A stretch of 64,000 nucleotides of DNA from Anaerolinea thermophila UNI-1 (GCF_000199675.1 NC_014960.1:2294001-2358000); one strand, 5' to 3'. Shown: positions 25,817 to 35,320, counted from the stretch's first letter. Notes: generated from the letters alone by a model not told the origin. Numbers and translations are program-made.

Positions 25817-26788
25817 ATGATTGATTTCACCTTGATTTTGATCATCGGTGGCGCCGTGGCAGTCATCATGTTAATTGTGGGCATTGTGGTCTCGATTACC
25901 AGCGAGCGTTCTCTGGTCGAAGAGCGTTTGGGACGCTACATTGAGACCCCTGCCCCGGTCAAAGAACGCCAAACTCAGGCGCCAGTGACCGAATGGTTAA
26001 ACAAACAGGTCGCTGGTTCATCCTTTGGCGAAAACATTGCTCGCGAACTTGCCCGTGCGGATATTAAACTCAAAGCGGGTGAGTACATTGCCCTGATGAT
26101 CATTTCCGCTTTCCTGGTCGGGTTTGTTTTCTACTTCCTTGGGGATAAGAATATGCTTGTAGGTTTGGCAGGAGCAGCCATTGGCTTGTTCCTGCCACGC
26201 TTCTATGTCAAGAGCCAGCAGGCCAAACGGCTGGTTAAGTTCAATGAGCAATTGCCGGACATGCTCAACCTGATGGTCAACGGCTTACGGGCAGGTTATT
26301 CCACCATGCAGGCTATGGAAGCGGTCAGCAAGGAACTGCCTCCGCCTATCTGCGATGAGTTCCGCCGTGTGGTTCAGGAAATGCAGTTGGGTGTTCCCAT
26401 GCAGCAAGCGCTGGACAACCTGTTGCGGCGCATTCCCAGCGATGACCTGGACCTGGTCGTGACTGCCATCAACGTACAGCGTGAGGTCGGTGGGAATCTG
26501 GCAGAAATTCTGGACACCATCTCTTTCACCATTCGGGAACGCGTGCGCATCAAAGGTGAGATTCGCGTCCTGACCACTCAGGTGATGTACTCGGGACGTT
26601 TCTTAGCCATGATGCCTATCTTTGTCATGGGAGTTCTGTACCTTCTGAACCGTCCATACATGATGGAATTTTTCAAGCCAGAGAACAACGCCAACCTTCC
26701 TTGTGGTTATATTGCACTGGTTTGTGCCGCGATTTTGATTATCAGCGGTTATGTCGTGATGAACAAAATTGGGGATATTGAAGTCTAA
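25817..26788 (+). CDS. tadB: Tad pilus platform protein TadB
   Basis: 323 residues, a type II secretion F-domain (GspF) membrane protein. TM helices at about 5-28, 95-130 (two), 275-295 and 300-320. The F domain contains FNEQLPDMLNLMVNGLRAGYS and LGVPMQQALDNLLRRIPSDDLDLVVTAI. It forms the inner-membrane platform with TadC and docks the CpaF ATPase. Confidence 0.93.
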   Translation: MIDFTLILIIGGAVAVIMLIVGIVVSITSERSLVEERLGRYIETPAPVKERQTQAPVTEWLNKQVAGSSFGENIARELARADIKLKAGEYIALMIISAFLVGFVFYFLGDKNMLVGLAGAAIGLFLPRFYVKSQQAKRLVKFNEQLPDMLNLMVNGLRAGYSTMQAMEAVSKELPPPICDEFRRVVQEMQLGVPMQQALDNLLRRIPSDDLDLVVTAINVQREVGGNLAEILDTISFTIRERVRIKGEIRVLTTQVMYSGRFLAMMPIFVMGVLYLLNRPYMMEFFKPENNANLPCGYIALVCAAILIISGYVVMNKIGDIEV

Positions 26789-26808
26789 CGAGGAACAGGA
26801 GAGAGCCT

Positions 26809-27768
26809 ATGAACCTGATCACCATTATTATCGGTGTGGTAGGGCTGGTCGTCATTGGCGCTGGCGCTCTGGTTTACATTGGGCTACGCAACCCAACCAG
26901 CGCGGATGACCGTCTGCTTCAGCAACGTCTGGAAGAATTCAACCAGCGCGGAGAGCAGGTCGACCTGGAAAAAATCGAACTCTCCCTGCCCTTCAGTGAG
27001 CGGGTAATCTTCCCCATGGCAAGAAAACTGGGGGAAATTGCTGTGCGCTTCACCCCACAAAATGCCATGCAAGATATCAACCGCAAACTGGAACTGGCAG
27101 GAAACCCGGGAAAACTGGATGCTACAGTGTTCCTTGCATTGCAGTTCATTGCTGGTGGATTCTTTGGAGCAGTACTTTTCCTTGCCATGTACTTTGGACA
27201 ATCCAACTGGCCCTTTGGACAAAAGTTTCTGGTCGTACTGGGTGGTACCTTGCTGGGCTTCTTTTTCCCTCAAATCTGGCTCACTTCCAAAATCTCCAGA
27301 CGTCAGAAAGAAATTCGCAAATCCATGCCGGATGCGCTGGACTTGCTTACCATTTGCGTAGAGGCTGGATTGGGGTTTGATGCTGCCATGGCAAAAGTGG
27401 CTGAGAAATGGGAGTCCGAACTTTCTCTGGCATTTGCACGGGTCATCCAGGAAATCCAGTTAGGGAAAACCCGCCGTGATGCTCTGAGAGATATGGCAGA
27501 GCGGATCGGCATTCCCGAAATGACCAGTTTTGTGGCGGCTGTGATTCAGAGCGAGCAATTGGGCGTGAGCATGGCAAAAGTTCTGCGCATTCAATCTGAT
27601 CAGATGCGCGTACGCCGTCGTCAAGCCGCGGAAGAGGAAGCCCACAAAGCACCGGTCAAGATGCTCATTCCAATGGCTTTGCTCATCTTCCCCTCGTTGA
27701 TGATTGTGCTGATGACGCCTGCTGCATTGCGGTTAATGAACTCCGCCCTTGCCGGGATGTTTAGATAG
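26809..27768 (+). CDS. tadC: Tad pilus platform protein TadC
   Basis: 319 residues with the same F-domain architecture as TadB: TM segments at about 4-25, 105-155 (two) and 285-310. Conserved parts are KSMPDALDLLTICVEAGLGFDAAM and QLGKTRRDALRDMAERIGIPEMTSFVAAVIQ. It is 20 nt after tadB and pairs with it. The TadE/F/G minor pilins are not found after it in this window. Confidence 0.93.
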   Translation: MNLITIIIGVVGLVVIGAGALVYIGLRNPTSADDRLLQQRLEEFNQRGEQVDLEKIELSLPFSERVIFPMARKLGEIAVRFTPQNAMQDINRKLELAGNPGKLDATVFLALQFIAGGFFGAVLFLAMYFGQSNWPFGQKFLVVLGGTLLGFFFPQIWLTSKISRRQKEIRKSMPDALDLLTICVEAGLGFDAAMAKVAEKWESELSLAFARVIQEIQLGKTRRDALRDMAERIGIPEMTSFVAAVIQSEQLGVSMAKVLRIQSDQMRVRRRQAAEEEAHKAPVKMLIPMALLIFPSLMIVLMTPAALRLMNSALAGMFR

Positions 27769-27790
27769 AGGGCTGGAAAAGGAGAAGCCC

Positions 27791-28546
27791 ATGAATTTGT
27801 CGGGTAGCAGGATGCGCCCGGCTAGTTTTCTCTACCATCTGGGTTGGACCGCAGTAGACTGGCTATTTCCTCCGTATTGTCTGGACTGCGGTACACTGGG
27901 AGAACGCTGGTGTGAAACCTGCCAGCAGAAAATCTCACTGCTTGCCCCTCCCCTATGTGAAAGATGTGGAAGACCTGTTGAACTGGCTGGCCTGTGTGTA
28001 GAATGCCAGCACGCCCCTATTTCAATGGATGCAATACGTTCATGTTATGCCTACGAAGGGATAATTCGAGAAGCCATTCACCGATTGAAATTTGAAAAAG
28101 ACCTTGGACTGGCTGAGATTTTAGCAAACGCCCTGATAAAAGTCCTCTCCATGCAAGATTGGAACATTGATGTTATTACCAGTGTGCCTGTCAGCCCTGC
28201 TCGAATGAAAGAACGGGGTTATAACCAGGCAGAAATGTTAGCCTTTCCGCTTGCCCTGAACACCGGTGTTCCTTACAAAAGATCTCTGCTCAAACGGGTA
28301 AAAGATGCACCCTCTCAAGTGGGATTAAGCAAAGAAGAACGTCGTGAAAACATCCGTGAAGCGTTTGAAGGGCTCCCTCAAGCCAGCCAATATTCTTCCG
28401 TGCTCGTGGTAGATGATGTTGTCACCACCGGGTCAACCCTGCAATCCTGCGCTCTGGCACTTCGGGAGCAAGGAGTGAAGCAAGTCTATGGTCTCACCCT
28501 TGCCAGAGCGATTTCGCGCGATCCCCTGGCTCGCGCAACATCCTAA
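27791..28546 (+). CDS. comF: ComF-family phosphoribosyltransferase-like protein
   Basis: About 251 residues. There is an N-terminal double zinc-ribbon (CLDCGTLGERWCETC and CERCGRP...CVEC), then a phosphoribosyltransferase fold with ITSVPVSPARMKERGYNQAE and the PRPP loop VLVVDDVVTTGSTL. ComF takes part in natural DNA uptake in Firmicutes. It starts 22 nt after tadC with AAAAGGAGAA, so it is probably in the Tad operon. A longer frame from 27749 would overlap tadC and is not supported by a ribosome site. Confidence 0.92.
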   Translation: MNLSGSRMRPASFLYHLGWTAVDWLFPPYCLDCGTLGERWCETCQQKISLLAPPLCERCGRPVELAGLCVECQHAPISMDAIRSCYAYEGIIREAIHRLKFEKDLGLAEILANALIKVLSMQDWNIDVITSVPVSPARMKERGYNQAEMLAFPLALNTGVPYKRSLLKRVKDAPSQVGLSKEERRENIREAFEGLPQASQYSSVLVVDDVVTTGSTLQSCALALREQGVKQVYGLTLARAISRDPLARATS

Positions 28547-28570
28547 ATCTTTTTTCTCAAGGAGGACCGT

Positions 28571-29140
28571 ATGACACTCAAGGTCGAAATCTATCCCAAA
28601 AACCTGGAACTGACCACTCACATTGCTGACTACATCACCAAGAAAGCCTCCAAACTGGATCGCTATCTCAGCGATATCGAGGAAACCCGCGTGGACCTCG
28701 AGTATCAGAAATCTATGCGCAACCCAGCAGATCGCCAGGTAGCCCAAATCACCATTCGAGGGCGCGGCTACATTTTGCGGACACAAGAACGTTCGGATGA
28801 TATCCTGACAGCCTTTGATACTGCCCTGGACAACCTGCAACGCAAGATGGAGCGCTTCAAAGGGAAACGGGTGCGCGGACGCGGTGATGGTACACCGGCT
28901 TCAGGCGTCAAAGAGACAGAAGCAGGGGCTATGACCATCGAAGAAGAAACTCCCCCATTAATCACCCGTCGGAAGACCTTCACCCTTGTACCAATGGATG
29001 AGATGGAAGCCCTGGAGCAAATGAAAGCCCTTGGGCATGAAAACTTCTTTGTTTTCTACAACATCAACACCAATTCTGTGAACGTCCTTTATCAACGACG
29101 GGATGGCACTTACGGGTTAATCGAAACACGGCTTGGATAA
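28571..29140 (+). CDS. hpf: Ribosome hibernation promoting factor, long form
   Basis: 189 residues. The N-terminal RaiA/HPF domain (1-100: EIYPKNLELTTHIADYITKKASKL, the RGRGYILR strand) binds the decoding centre. After a Gly-rich linker, the C-terminal dimerisation domain (about 130-188: RRKTFTLVPMDEMEALEQMK, GHENFFVFYNINTNSVNVLYQRRDGTYGLI) makes 100S ribosome dimers. This is the long form typical of bacteria without RMF. A strong AAGGAGG site is present. Confidence 0.95.
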   Translation: MTLKVEIYPKNLELTTHIADYITKKASKLDRYLSDIEETRVDLEYQKSMRNPADRQVAQITIRGRGYILRTQERSDDILTAFDTALDNLQRKMERFKGKRVRGRGDGTPASGVKETEAGAMTIEEETPPLITRRKTFTLVPMDEMEALEQMKALGHENFFVFYNINTNSVNVLYQRRDGTYGLIETRLG

Positions 29141-29176
29141 GGCTCGTTAGCCGTTTGAAACCGGACAAAAGTTTCT

Positions 29177-29200
29177 GGGGCGCGCTTTGCGCCCCTTTTT
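29177..29200 (+). terminator. Intrinsic terminator of the tad-comF-hpf unit
   Basis: GGGGCGC pairs with GCGCCCC around a GCTTT loop, followed by TTTTT. The next gene's promoter starts inside the T-run. Confidence 0.9.
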
Positions 29201-29226
29201 GTCTAACTGCCTGAGTAAGATATAAT
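29199..29226 (+). promoter_or_regulatory. Leaderless promoter of the spermidine-synthase-like gene
   Basis: TTGTCT (29199-29204), a 16-nt spacer, and TATAAT (29221-29226). The -10 ends 6 nt before the ATG, so transcription should start at the A of the start codon. There is no ribosome site. Confidence 0.65.
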
Positions 29227-29232
29227 TTCTGC

Positions 29233-30789
29233 ATGCGATCTTCACATCTCTACCTGGCAGTTTTCTTTTCGGGACTTACCACCCTTTCCGCAGAATTAGC
29301 AGCAGCGCGTTTGCTGGAAAACCATTTTGGCACCAGCAATCTGATCTACGCCACCATCATTGGGTTAATCCTCATCTACCTCACAGCAGGATATTTCTTA
29401 GGAGGGAAATGGGCAGATCGTTCCCCCTGCCCCTCCACGTTTCTAAAAATTTTATTATGGGGCGGTTTTTTTGTTGGACTGATCCCGCTGGCTTCCCGCC
29501 CGCTTCTTCAAATGTCAAGCCGGGCATTTGATGCGTACCAGATGGGTGCTCTACTCGCCGCCTTTATTGTGGTGATGATTCTATTCATTATTCCAATTAC
29601 CTTACTGGGTATGGCTTCCCCCTTTGCCATTCGATTAGCCATCGAGGATCCTGCCAGCGCCGGAAAAGTTGCAGGCAAAATTTACGCCATCTCTACCCTA
29701 GGGTCTTTCATTGGCACATTCCTTCCAGGTCTGCTCTTAATCCCCGCACTGGGCACCTACCGCACATTTTTGACCATTGGTGGAATGCTGGTAATCATTA
29801 CCCTTCTGCTTTTTTTACAAGTTTACGGGATTAAGAAAGCCCTTCTGTACATCTGGATGCCGGTTCTTCTGGTCATTTTAGGTATTCTTGGCGTCAGAGG
29901 TTTTGACAAACCAACCCCAGGGCTGGTATACGAAACAGAATCCTCGTATAACTATATTCAAGTGGTCGAGCAGAATGGTTACCGTTACCTGCGTTTGAAC
30001 GAAGGGCAGGGAATCCATTCCATGTATCATCCCTCCGAATTGCTCTATGCGGGCCCCTGGGAACAGGTGCTGGTTGCTCCCTACCTGAACACCCCTTTCG
30101 TTGAGCCAGACTCTATCCGCAGCATGGCCATAGTAGGATTAGCCGCAGGAACCACTGCCCGTCAGGCTGTGCAAGCCTACCCCGGCATCCAGATTGATGG
30201 GTTTGAACTGGACCCAAAAATTGTGGAAGTGGGACAACGCTTTTTTGACATGCAGCAGCCCGGGCTTAGCGTCTATACCCAGGATGGTCGTTGGGGGTTA
30301 AGCCACAGCCCGCGCAAGTATCAGATTATCAGCCTGGACGCTTACCGTCCCCCTTATATCCCCTGGCACCTGACCACACAGGAATTCTTTCAAATTGTCC
30401 GGGAGCATCTCACCGAAGATGGTGTTATGGTGATGAATGTTGGACATGTGCCCGGAGACACCGCCCTGATTGAAAGCCTGTGTACCACACTTTCCACCGT
30501 GTTTCCCAGCGTCTATGTTATGGACTTGCCCCAAACTTTTAATTCGCTGATCTATGCCAGTGTGCAACCCACCACCCTAGCCAACCTGGAAACCAATTGG
30601 ATTGCCCTACTGCAGAACAGAAACACATCCCCTCTGATTCTGTACCCCATGCAAGTCATGATTGAAAATATTCGCCCAGCCACCACTAATGGGGTTGTTT
30701 TTACCGATGACCATGCTCCTGTTGAATGGATAACCAATGAGATGATTATCCGCTTCTTTTTTGAAGGCGGGATGGAGGTGCTTCAATGA
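29233..30789 (+). CDS. Membrane protein with spermidine-synthase-like domain (fused MFS/spermidine synthase type)
   Basis: 518 residues. The N-terminal half has about seven TM helices (LTTLSAELAAARLLENHFGTS is the first and is typical of the family). The C-terminal half (about 225-510) is a spermidine-synthase-like Rossmann fold with YNYIQVVEQNGYRYLRLNEGQG, MAIVGLAAGTTARQ, DGFELDPKIVEVGQRFF, and DGRWGLSHSPRKYQIISLDAYRPPYIPWHLTTQEF. The DGR and LDAY segments correspond to nucleoside/substrate sites. True polyamine activity is unproven for such fusions. It overlaps the next gene by 4 nt. Confidence 0.85.
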   Translation: MRSSHLYLAVFFSGLTTLSAELAAARLLENHFGTSNLIYATIIGLILIYLTAGYFLGGKWADRSPCPSTFLKILLWGGFFVGLIPLASRPLLQMSSRAFDAYQMGALLAAFIVVMILFIIPITLLGMASPFAIRLAIEDPASAGKVAGKIYAISTLGSFIGTFLPGLLLIPALGTYRTFLTIGGMLVIITLLLFLQVYGIKKALLYIWMPVLLVILGILGVRGFDKPTPGLVYETESSYNYIQVVEQNGYRYLRLNEGQGIHSMYHPSELLYAGPWEQVLVAPYLNTPFVEPDSIRSMAIVGLAAGTTARQAVQAYPGIQIDGFELDPKIVEVGQRFFDMQQPGLSVYTQDGRWGLSHSPRKYQIISLDAYRPPYIPWHLTTQEFFQIVREHLTEDGVMVMNVGHVPGDTALIESLCTTLSTVFPSVYVMDLPQTFNSLIYASVQPTTLANLETNWIALLQNRNTSPLILYPMQVMIENIRPATTNGVVFTDDHAPVEWITNEMIIRFFFEGGMEVLQ

Positions 30790-31454
30790 AATTCTGGAAA
30801 AATGCCGGGGTTCTTCTCATCGCTGTAAGCGTTCCTTTCTTCCTCATGATGACTGCTATTCGGTTGCTCTTGACCCCTCTCTATCCCGAAATTGAATATC
30901 GCATGCCCTATTTTCCACCAGACCCGTATGGGTTTACGCTGGAAGAGCGTTTGAAGTGGTCAAAAATTTCTATTGAATACCTGTTAAACGATTCGGATTT
31001 GTCCTTCCTTGCTAACCAGAAACTTGACCCTCAAACCCCGTTATACAACGAGCGGGAACTCAAACACATGCTGGATGTCAAGATTCTTGTTCAGCAGATG
31101 ATTACAGTATGGAGCATCCTCGCGGGAGTGTATGTCATCTTGCTGGCATGGGCATGGCGCAGAGGGTGGATGACAGATTTACTGAGAGCCTTTTCCTGGG
31201 GTGGGAAAGGAGCCATTGCGCTCATTCTCTTAATTCTGGTCAGCGTGGTGTTAAATTTCAATGCCCTGTTCACTGCTTTTCACCAGATTTTCTTTGAGGG
31301 CAATTCCTGGTTATTCCGTTACTCCGATTCCCTGATCAGATTGTTCCCCTTGCCCTTCTGGAGAGATGCTTTTATCTGGGTTGGGGCATTCACATTCCTG
31401 GCTTCGCTCATCCTCATCTGGATAGAGAAACACACCCGAAACATTTCAAGATGA
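30786..31454 (+). CDS. TIGR01906 (DUF1461)-type integral membrane protein
   Basis: 222 residues with four TM helices (about 8-28, 108-128, 140-165, 195-215). The family hallmarks are NERELKHMLDVKILVQ in the loop after TM1, and AFHQIFFEGNSWLFRYSDSLIRLFPLPFWRDAF. The function of the family is unknown. It starts within the stop of the upstream gene (ATGA), so the two are co-translated. Confidence 0.88.
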   Translation: MKFWKNAGVLLIAVSVPFFLMMTAIRLLLTPLYPEIEYRMPYFPPDPYGFTLEERLKWSKISIEYLLNDSDLSFLANQKLDPQTPLYNERELKHMLDVKILVQQMITVWSILAGVYVILLAWAWRRGWMTDLLRAFSWGGKGAIALILLILVSVVLNFNALFTAFHQIFFEGNSWLFRYSDSLIRLFPLPFWRDAFIWVGAFTFLASLILIWIEKHTRNISR

Positions 31455-31461
31455 AAAAAAG

Positions 31462-31487
31462 AGAGGCTGTCCGTTTGGACAGCCTCT
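31462..31487 (-). terminator. Terminator between convergent genes
   Basis: AGAGGCTGTCC pairs with GGACAGCCTCT around GTTT. On the minus strand it is followed by CTTTTTTT, so it serves the ABC ATPase gene best. On plus only a weak T-rich stretch follows. Confidence 0.85.
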
Positions 31488-31506
31488 GGCTTTCCTGAAA
31501 GGCAAA

Positions 31507-32619
31507 TTATCGAATAGCAGGCGGATTTTCCGAGTCTGCTGCCGGGTTGAACAAATGGATGTTGTCCATATTAAAGACCAGTTGCACAGTTTCGCCAATC
31601 TTAAAGCGGGTGCGCGGATCTACACGGGCAACGTAATTGTTCTTCCCACTCACCATGTAAAGGAAGATTTCATTCCCCATTAACTCAATCACATCCACCT
31701 TGCTTTCCACCGGCGCGGCGTGGATGCCCGGCGGGGCATACATGGGATTGTGAATATCTTCTGGACGGATTCCGAATATCACCTGACGATCCACGTAAGG
31801 AGCATACAGATCTCGCTTCTCTGCAGGGATTTTGACAGCGAAATCGCCCGTATCGATGATTAATTCGCCCTGTTCTTTATGCAATCGCGCAGGGAAGAAG
31901 TTCATCGCCGGAGAGCCAATGAAGCCTGCCACAAAAAGATTTGCCGGTCTGTCGTACAGATTCTGAGGAGTATCCAGTTGCTGGAGCACACCTTTATTCA
32001 TCACCGCGATGCGGGTTGCCATAGTCATGGCTTCGACCTGATCGTGGGTGACGTAGATAAAGGTGGTCTGCAGGCGTTGATGGAGTTTGCTGATCTCTGC
32101 ACGGGTTTGAACGCGCAATTTAGCGTCCAGGTTGGAAAGGGGCTCATCGAAGAGGAACACCTTTGGCTCCCGGACAATGGCGCGTCCCACGGCTACACGC
32201 TGGCGCTGTCCGCCTGATAACTCTCTGGGTTTGCGCTTGAGAAGCGTTTCGATGCCAAGAATTTGGGCGGCTTCTTCTACCCGGCGTTTGATTTCGTCCT
32301 TGGGGAATTTGCGCAGTTTCAACCCAAACGCCATATTGTCAAACACGGTCATATGCGGGTAGAGCGCGTAAGATTGGAAAACCATGGCAATATCGCGGTC
32401 TTTTGGCGGGATGTCATTGACTACCTGGTCGCCAATCAAGATGCGCCCGGAAGTGACTTCTTCAAGCCCTGCCAGACAGCGTAACGCCGTGGTCTTACCG
32501 CACCCGGACGGTCCAACCAGAACCAAAAACTCCCGATCTTCAACTTTGATGTTGAGATCATTCAATGCGACCACATCTCCAAACTTCTTGGTCACGTGAT
32601 CAAAGGTTACACTAGCCAC
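31507..32619 (-). CDS. ABC transporter ATP-binding protein, MalK/UgpC/MsmK type
   Basis: 370 residues. The N-terminal ATPase (1-235) has Walker A GPSGCGKTTALR, the signature LSGGQRQRVAVGRA, Walker B VFLFDEPLSNLDA and the switch His in YVTHDQVEA. The C-terminal regulatory TOBE/OB domain (about 240-360) has FIGSPAMNFFPA, FGIRPEDIHNP and GNEIFLYMV. These mark the carbohydrate-uptake CUT1 family. No permease or binding protein is adjacent, so it is probably a shared ATPase for several sugar transporters. A -10 TATAAT lies on the minus strand at 32662-32657. Confidence 0.93.
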   Translation of the reverse strand: MASVTFDHVTKKFGDVVALNDLNIKVEDREFLVLVGPSGCGKTTALRCLAGLEEVTSGRILIGDQVVNDIPPKDRDIAMVFQSYALYPHMTVFDNMAFGLKLRKFPKDEIKRRVEEAAQILGIETLLKRKPRELSGGQRQRVAVGRAIVREPKVFLFDEPLSNLDAKLRVQTRAEISKLHQRLQTTFIYVTHDQVEAMTMATRIAVMNKGVLQQLDTPQNLYDRPANLFVAGFIGSPAMNFFPARLHKEQGELIIDTGDFAVKIPAEKRDLYAPYVDRQVIFGIRPEDIHNPMYAPPGIHAAPVESKVDVIELMGNEIFLYMVSGKNNYVARVDPRTRFKIGETVQLVFNMDNIHLFNPAADSENPPAIR

Positions 32620-32728
32620 AAGATGTTCCTCCTTTCGGGATTCATATAGTGAGATTATTATAGAACAACTTTTGGAAAAGTGTTTGAAAAATCACGGCGA
32701 ATTTTCTGGAAAAACCCCAAAAGTTGAA

Positions 32729-32734
32729 TACAAT
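32729..32734 (+). promoter_or_regulatory. -10 box of mutS with 3-nt leader
   Basis: TACAAT ends 9 nt before the mutS ATG, so the mRNA should start about 3 nt before the codon. No Shine-Dalgarno is possible within so short a leader. Confidence 0.5.
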
Positions 32735-32743
32735 TAGGGAACA

Positions 32744-35320
32744 ATGAGCGAAGACGTTACCCCCATTCGACAACAATACCTGGAAATCAAGCGTAAATAT
32801 CCGCATACGATTCTCTTCTTCCGGCTGGGTGATTTCTACGAAACCTTTGACCAGGATGCAGAGATTGCCTCGAAAGAACTGGACATTGTGCTAACCTCCC
32901 GTCCGGTAGCGCGTGGTGTCCGTGTGCCTATGGCTGGGATTCCTTACCATGCGGTAGAAAACTATCTGGCACGCCTGATTGAAAAGGGATACCATGTAGC
33001 AATTTGTGAGCAGGTGGGCGATCAACCCGTCAAAGGGTTGTTTCCACGAGAAGTAGTGCGGGTGGTAACCCCAGGTACGCTCATTGAACCTACCCTGCTC
33101 AAGGGAGATCGGAACAACTATCTGGTTTCAGTGGTTGTGGAAGAAACTCACGCTGGTATTGCTTATGTGGATATCAGCACTGGTGAGTACGCGGTGACAG
33201 AAATTACCGGCACAGATATTCTATCTACCCTGAGAGCAGAGTTAATCCGCCTTAATCCGGCGGAGATTTTGATTCCCGATACGCTTGACCTTTCCAATGG
33301 ATTTCCAGGGCACCTCACCCGCTGGGCAAACTGGCATTTCGAACCGGGAAGATGCCATGAGGCTTTGCTGAACCATTTTCAGGTGGCATCGCTGGATGGC
33401 TTTGGGTTAAGGGGAATGTCCAGAGCCATTCGCGCGGCTGGTGCACTTTTACAGTATTTGAGCGAAACCCAACCTTCTGCACTGAACCTGTTGACCCGTT
33501 TATCCACATACTCTCTGAGCGAATTCATGGTGCTGGATGCGGCTACCCGCCGTAATCTGGAACTGACCGAAACGATTCGCAACGGACAGGTTGAGGGTAG
33601 TCTGCTCTCGGTGCTGGACTACACGGTTACCCCCATGGGAAAACGGTTACTGAGACAATGGGTCAGCAAACCTTTGCTGGATCTGAAAACCATTCAACAG
33701 CGTCAGAATGTTGTAGAAACCTTTGTACAGAATGGGTTATTACGGGCAGAACTTCGTGCCACCATGCGCAGCCTGGCAGATCTGGAGCGGTTGGTCAATC
33801 GCATCATTGCCGGACATGCCACTCCTCGCGATTTGGTAGCCCTGCGAGCCACTCTGCGCACTATGCCCCATCTTCTTCAAAACCTCTCAATAGATTATCC
33901 CGCACTCCAACCGATTGTTGCAAGCATTGCCACCTTTCCAGACATTCTCGACCTTCTGGAACGTGGGATCACAGATGATCCTCCCGCCACATTACAGAAC
34001 ACCGGGGTAATTCGAGCAGGGTACTCTGCTGAACTGGATCACGTTATTGAAGCCTCTCGTCATGCACGGGAATGGATTGCCAACCTGGAGAAGGTTGAGA
34101 GAGAACGTACCGGTATTAAAACCCTCAAAGTAGGGTATAATAAAGTGTTTGGTTATTACATCGAGGTCAGCCGTGGCAATGCTCACGCTGTTCCCCCCGA
34201 GTACATCCGCAAGCAAACGCTGGTCAATGGAGAACGCTTCATCACCCCGGAGATGAAAGAATACGAATCGCTGGTGTTGAATGCTGAAGAGCGCATCCGT
34301 GAACTGGAAACCAGGTTATTCCGGGAAATTTGTGAACAAATTCATCAGCAGGGAAATGCCCTGCTCCAAACGGCGCGAGGCTTGGCTGAGTTGGATGCTT
34401 TGCTTTCGCTTGCGGAAGCCGCGGCGCTTAACCAATATGTCCGCCCGGAAGTAGTAAATGAAGACGTGCTGGAAATCCACGATGGACGACATCCAGTGGT
34501 TGAACGTTACCTGAGTGGTGGAGAACGTTTCGTACCCAATGATGCGATTTTTGAGCCCGGAGAAATTGTCCGCATTATTACGGGCCCGAACATGAGCGGA
34601 AAGAGCACTTTCCTGCGCCAAACAGCATTGATTGTCTTAATGGCACAAATTGGTAGTTTTGTGCCGGCATCTTCAGCACGGATTGGCGTGGTAGATCGCA
34701 TCTTTACGCGAATTGGGGCACAGGATGAAATCCATGCCGGGCAATCTACGTTCATGGTGGAAATGATTGAAATGGCAAACATTCTTCACCACGCCACACG
34801 GCGTAGTCTCTTGATCTTAGATGAAATTGGGCGTGGTACCAGTACATATGATGGGGTCTCCATCGCCTGGGCAGTGGTCGAATACATTCACAACAACCCC
34901 GATTTGCGTGCCCGTACCATCTTTGCTACCCATTACCACGAACTCACTCAACTGGCAGAAATTTTACCGGGCGTGAGAAATTACAACGTTGCCGTTACAG
35001 AAGCGGATGGCAAAGTGGTATTTTTACACAAAATTACTCCCGGAGGGGCTGATCGTTCGTACGGCATTCATGTTGCCCAACTGGCAGGCTTGCCCAAACC
35101 CCTGATTCAACGTGCTAACGAGATTCTCCGTGAACTGGAGCAATCGGCGGGCAAGGCTGTGCGGCTTGACCCCATCATGCCCCAACAAATGGCATTGTTT
35201 CCTGAAACCAATCCCCTCCTGGAAGAACTCAAAAGACTGGACGTCAACAGTCTTACGCCCATTGAAGCCATTAACAAACTGTACGAATGGAAAAAGCGTT
35301 TTGCCGATTCCCACGAGTGA
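32744..35320 (+). CDS. mutS: DNA mismatch repair protein MutS
   Basis: 858 residues, full length. The mismatch-reading motif is FFRLGDFYETFDQDA (Phe-x-Glu: FYE). It has connector, lever and clamp domains, then the ATPase with Walker A ITGPNMSGKSTFLRQ, LILDEIGRGTSTYDGVS (Walker B and D loop), FATHYHELTQL, and a C-terminal helix-hairpin-helix-like dimer region. It recognises mispairs and recruits MutL. No mutL is in the window. Confidence 0.97.
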   Translation: MSEDVTPIRQQYLEIKRKYPHTILFFRLGDFYETFDQDAEIASKELDIVLTSRPVARGVRVPMAGIPYHAVENYLARLIEKGYHVAICEQVGDQPVKGLFPREVVRVVTPGTLIEPTLLKGDRNNYLVSVVVEETHAGIAYVDISTGEYAVTEITGTDILSTLRAELIRLNPAEILIPDTLDLSNGFPGHLTRWANWHFEPGRCHEALLNHFQVASLDGFGLRGMSRAIRAAGALLQYLSETQPSALNLLTRLSTYSLSEFMVLDAATRRNLELTETIRNGQVEGSLLSVLDYTVTPMGKRLLRQWVSKPLLDLKTIQQRQNVVETFVQNGLLRAELRATMRSLADLERLVNRIIAGHATPRDLVALRATLRTMPHLLQNLSIDYPALQPIVASIATFPDILDLLERGITDDPPATLQNTGVIRAGYSAELDHVIEASRHAREWIANLEKVERERTGIKTLKVGYNKVFGYYIEVSRGNAHAVPPEYIRKQTLVNGERFITPEMKEYESLVLNAEERIRELETRLFREICEQIHQQGNALLQTARGLAELDALLSLAEAAALNQYVRPEVVNEDVLEIHDGRHPVVERYLSGGERFVPNDAIFEPGEIVRIITGPNMSGKSTFLRQTALIVLMAQIGSFVPASSARIGVVDRIFTRIGAQDEIHAGQSTFMVEMIEMANILHHATRRSLLILDEIGRGTSTYDGVSIAWAVVEYIHNNPDLRARTIFATHYHELTQLAEILPGVRNYNVAVTEADGKVVFLHKITPGGADRSYGIHVAQLAGLPKPLIQRANEILRELEQSAGKAVRLDPIMPQQMALFPETNPLLEELKRLDVNSLTPIEAINKLYEWKKRFADSHE

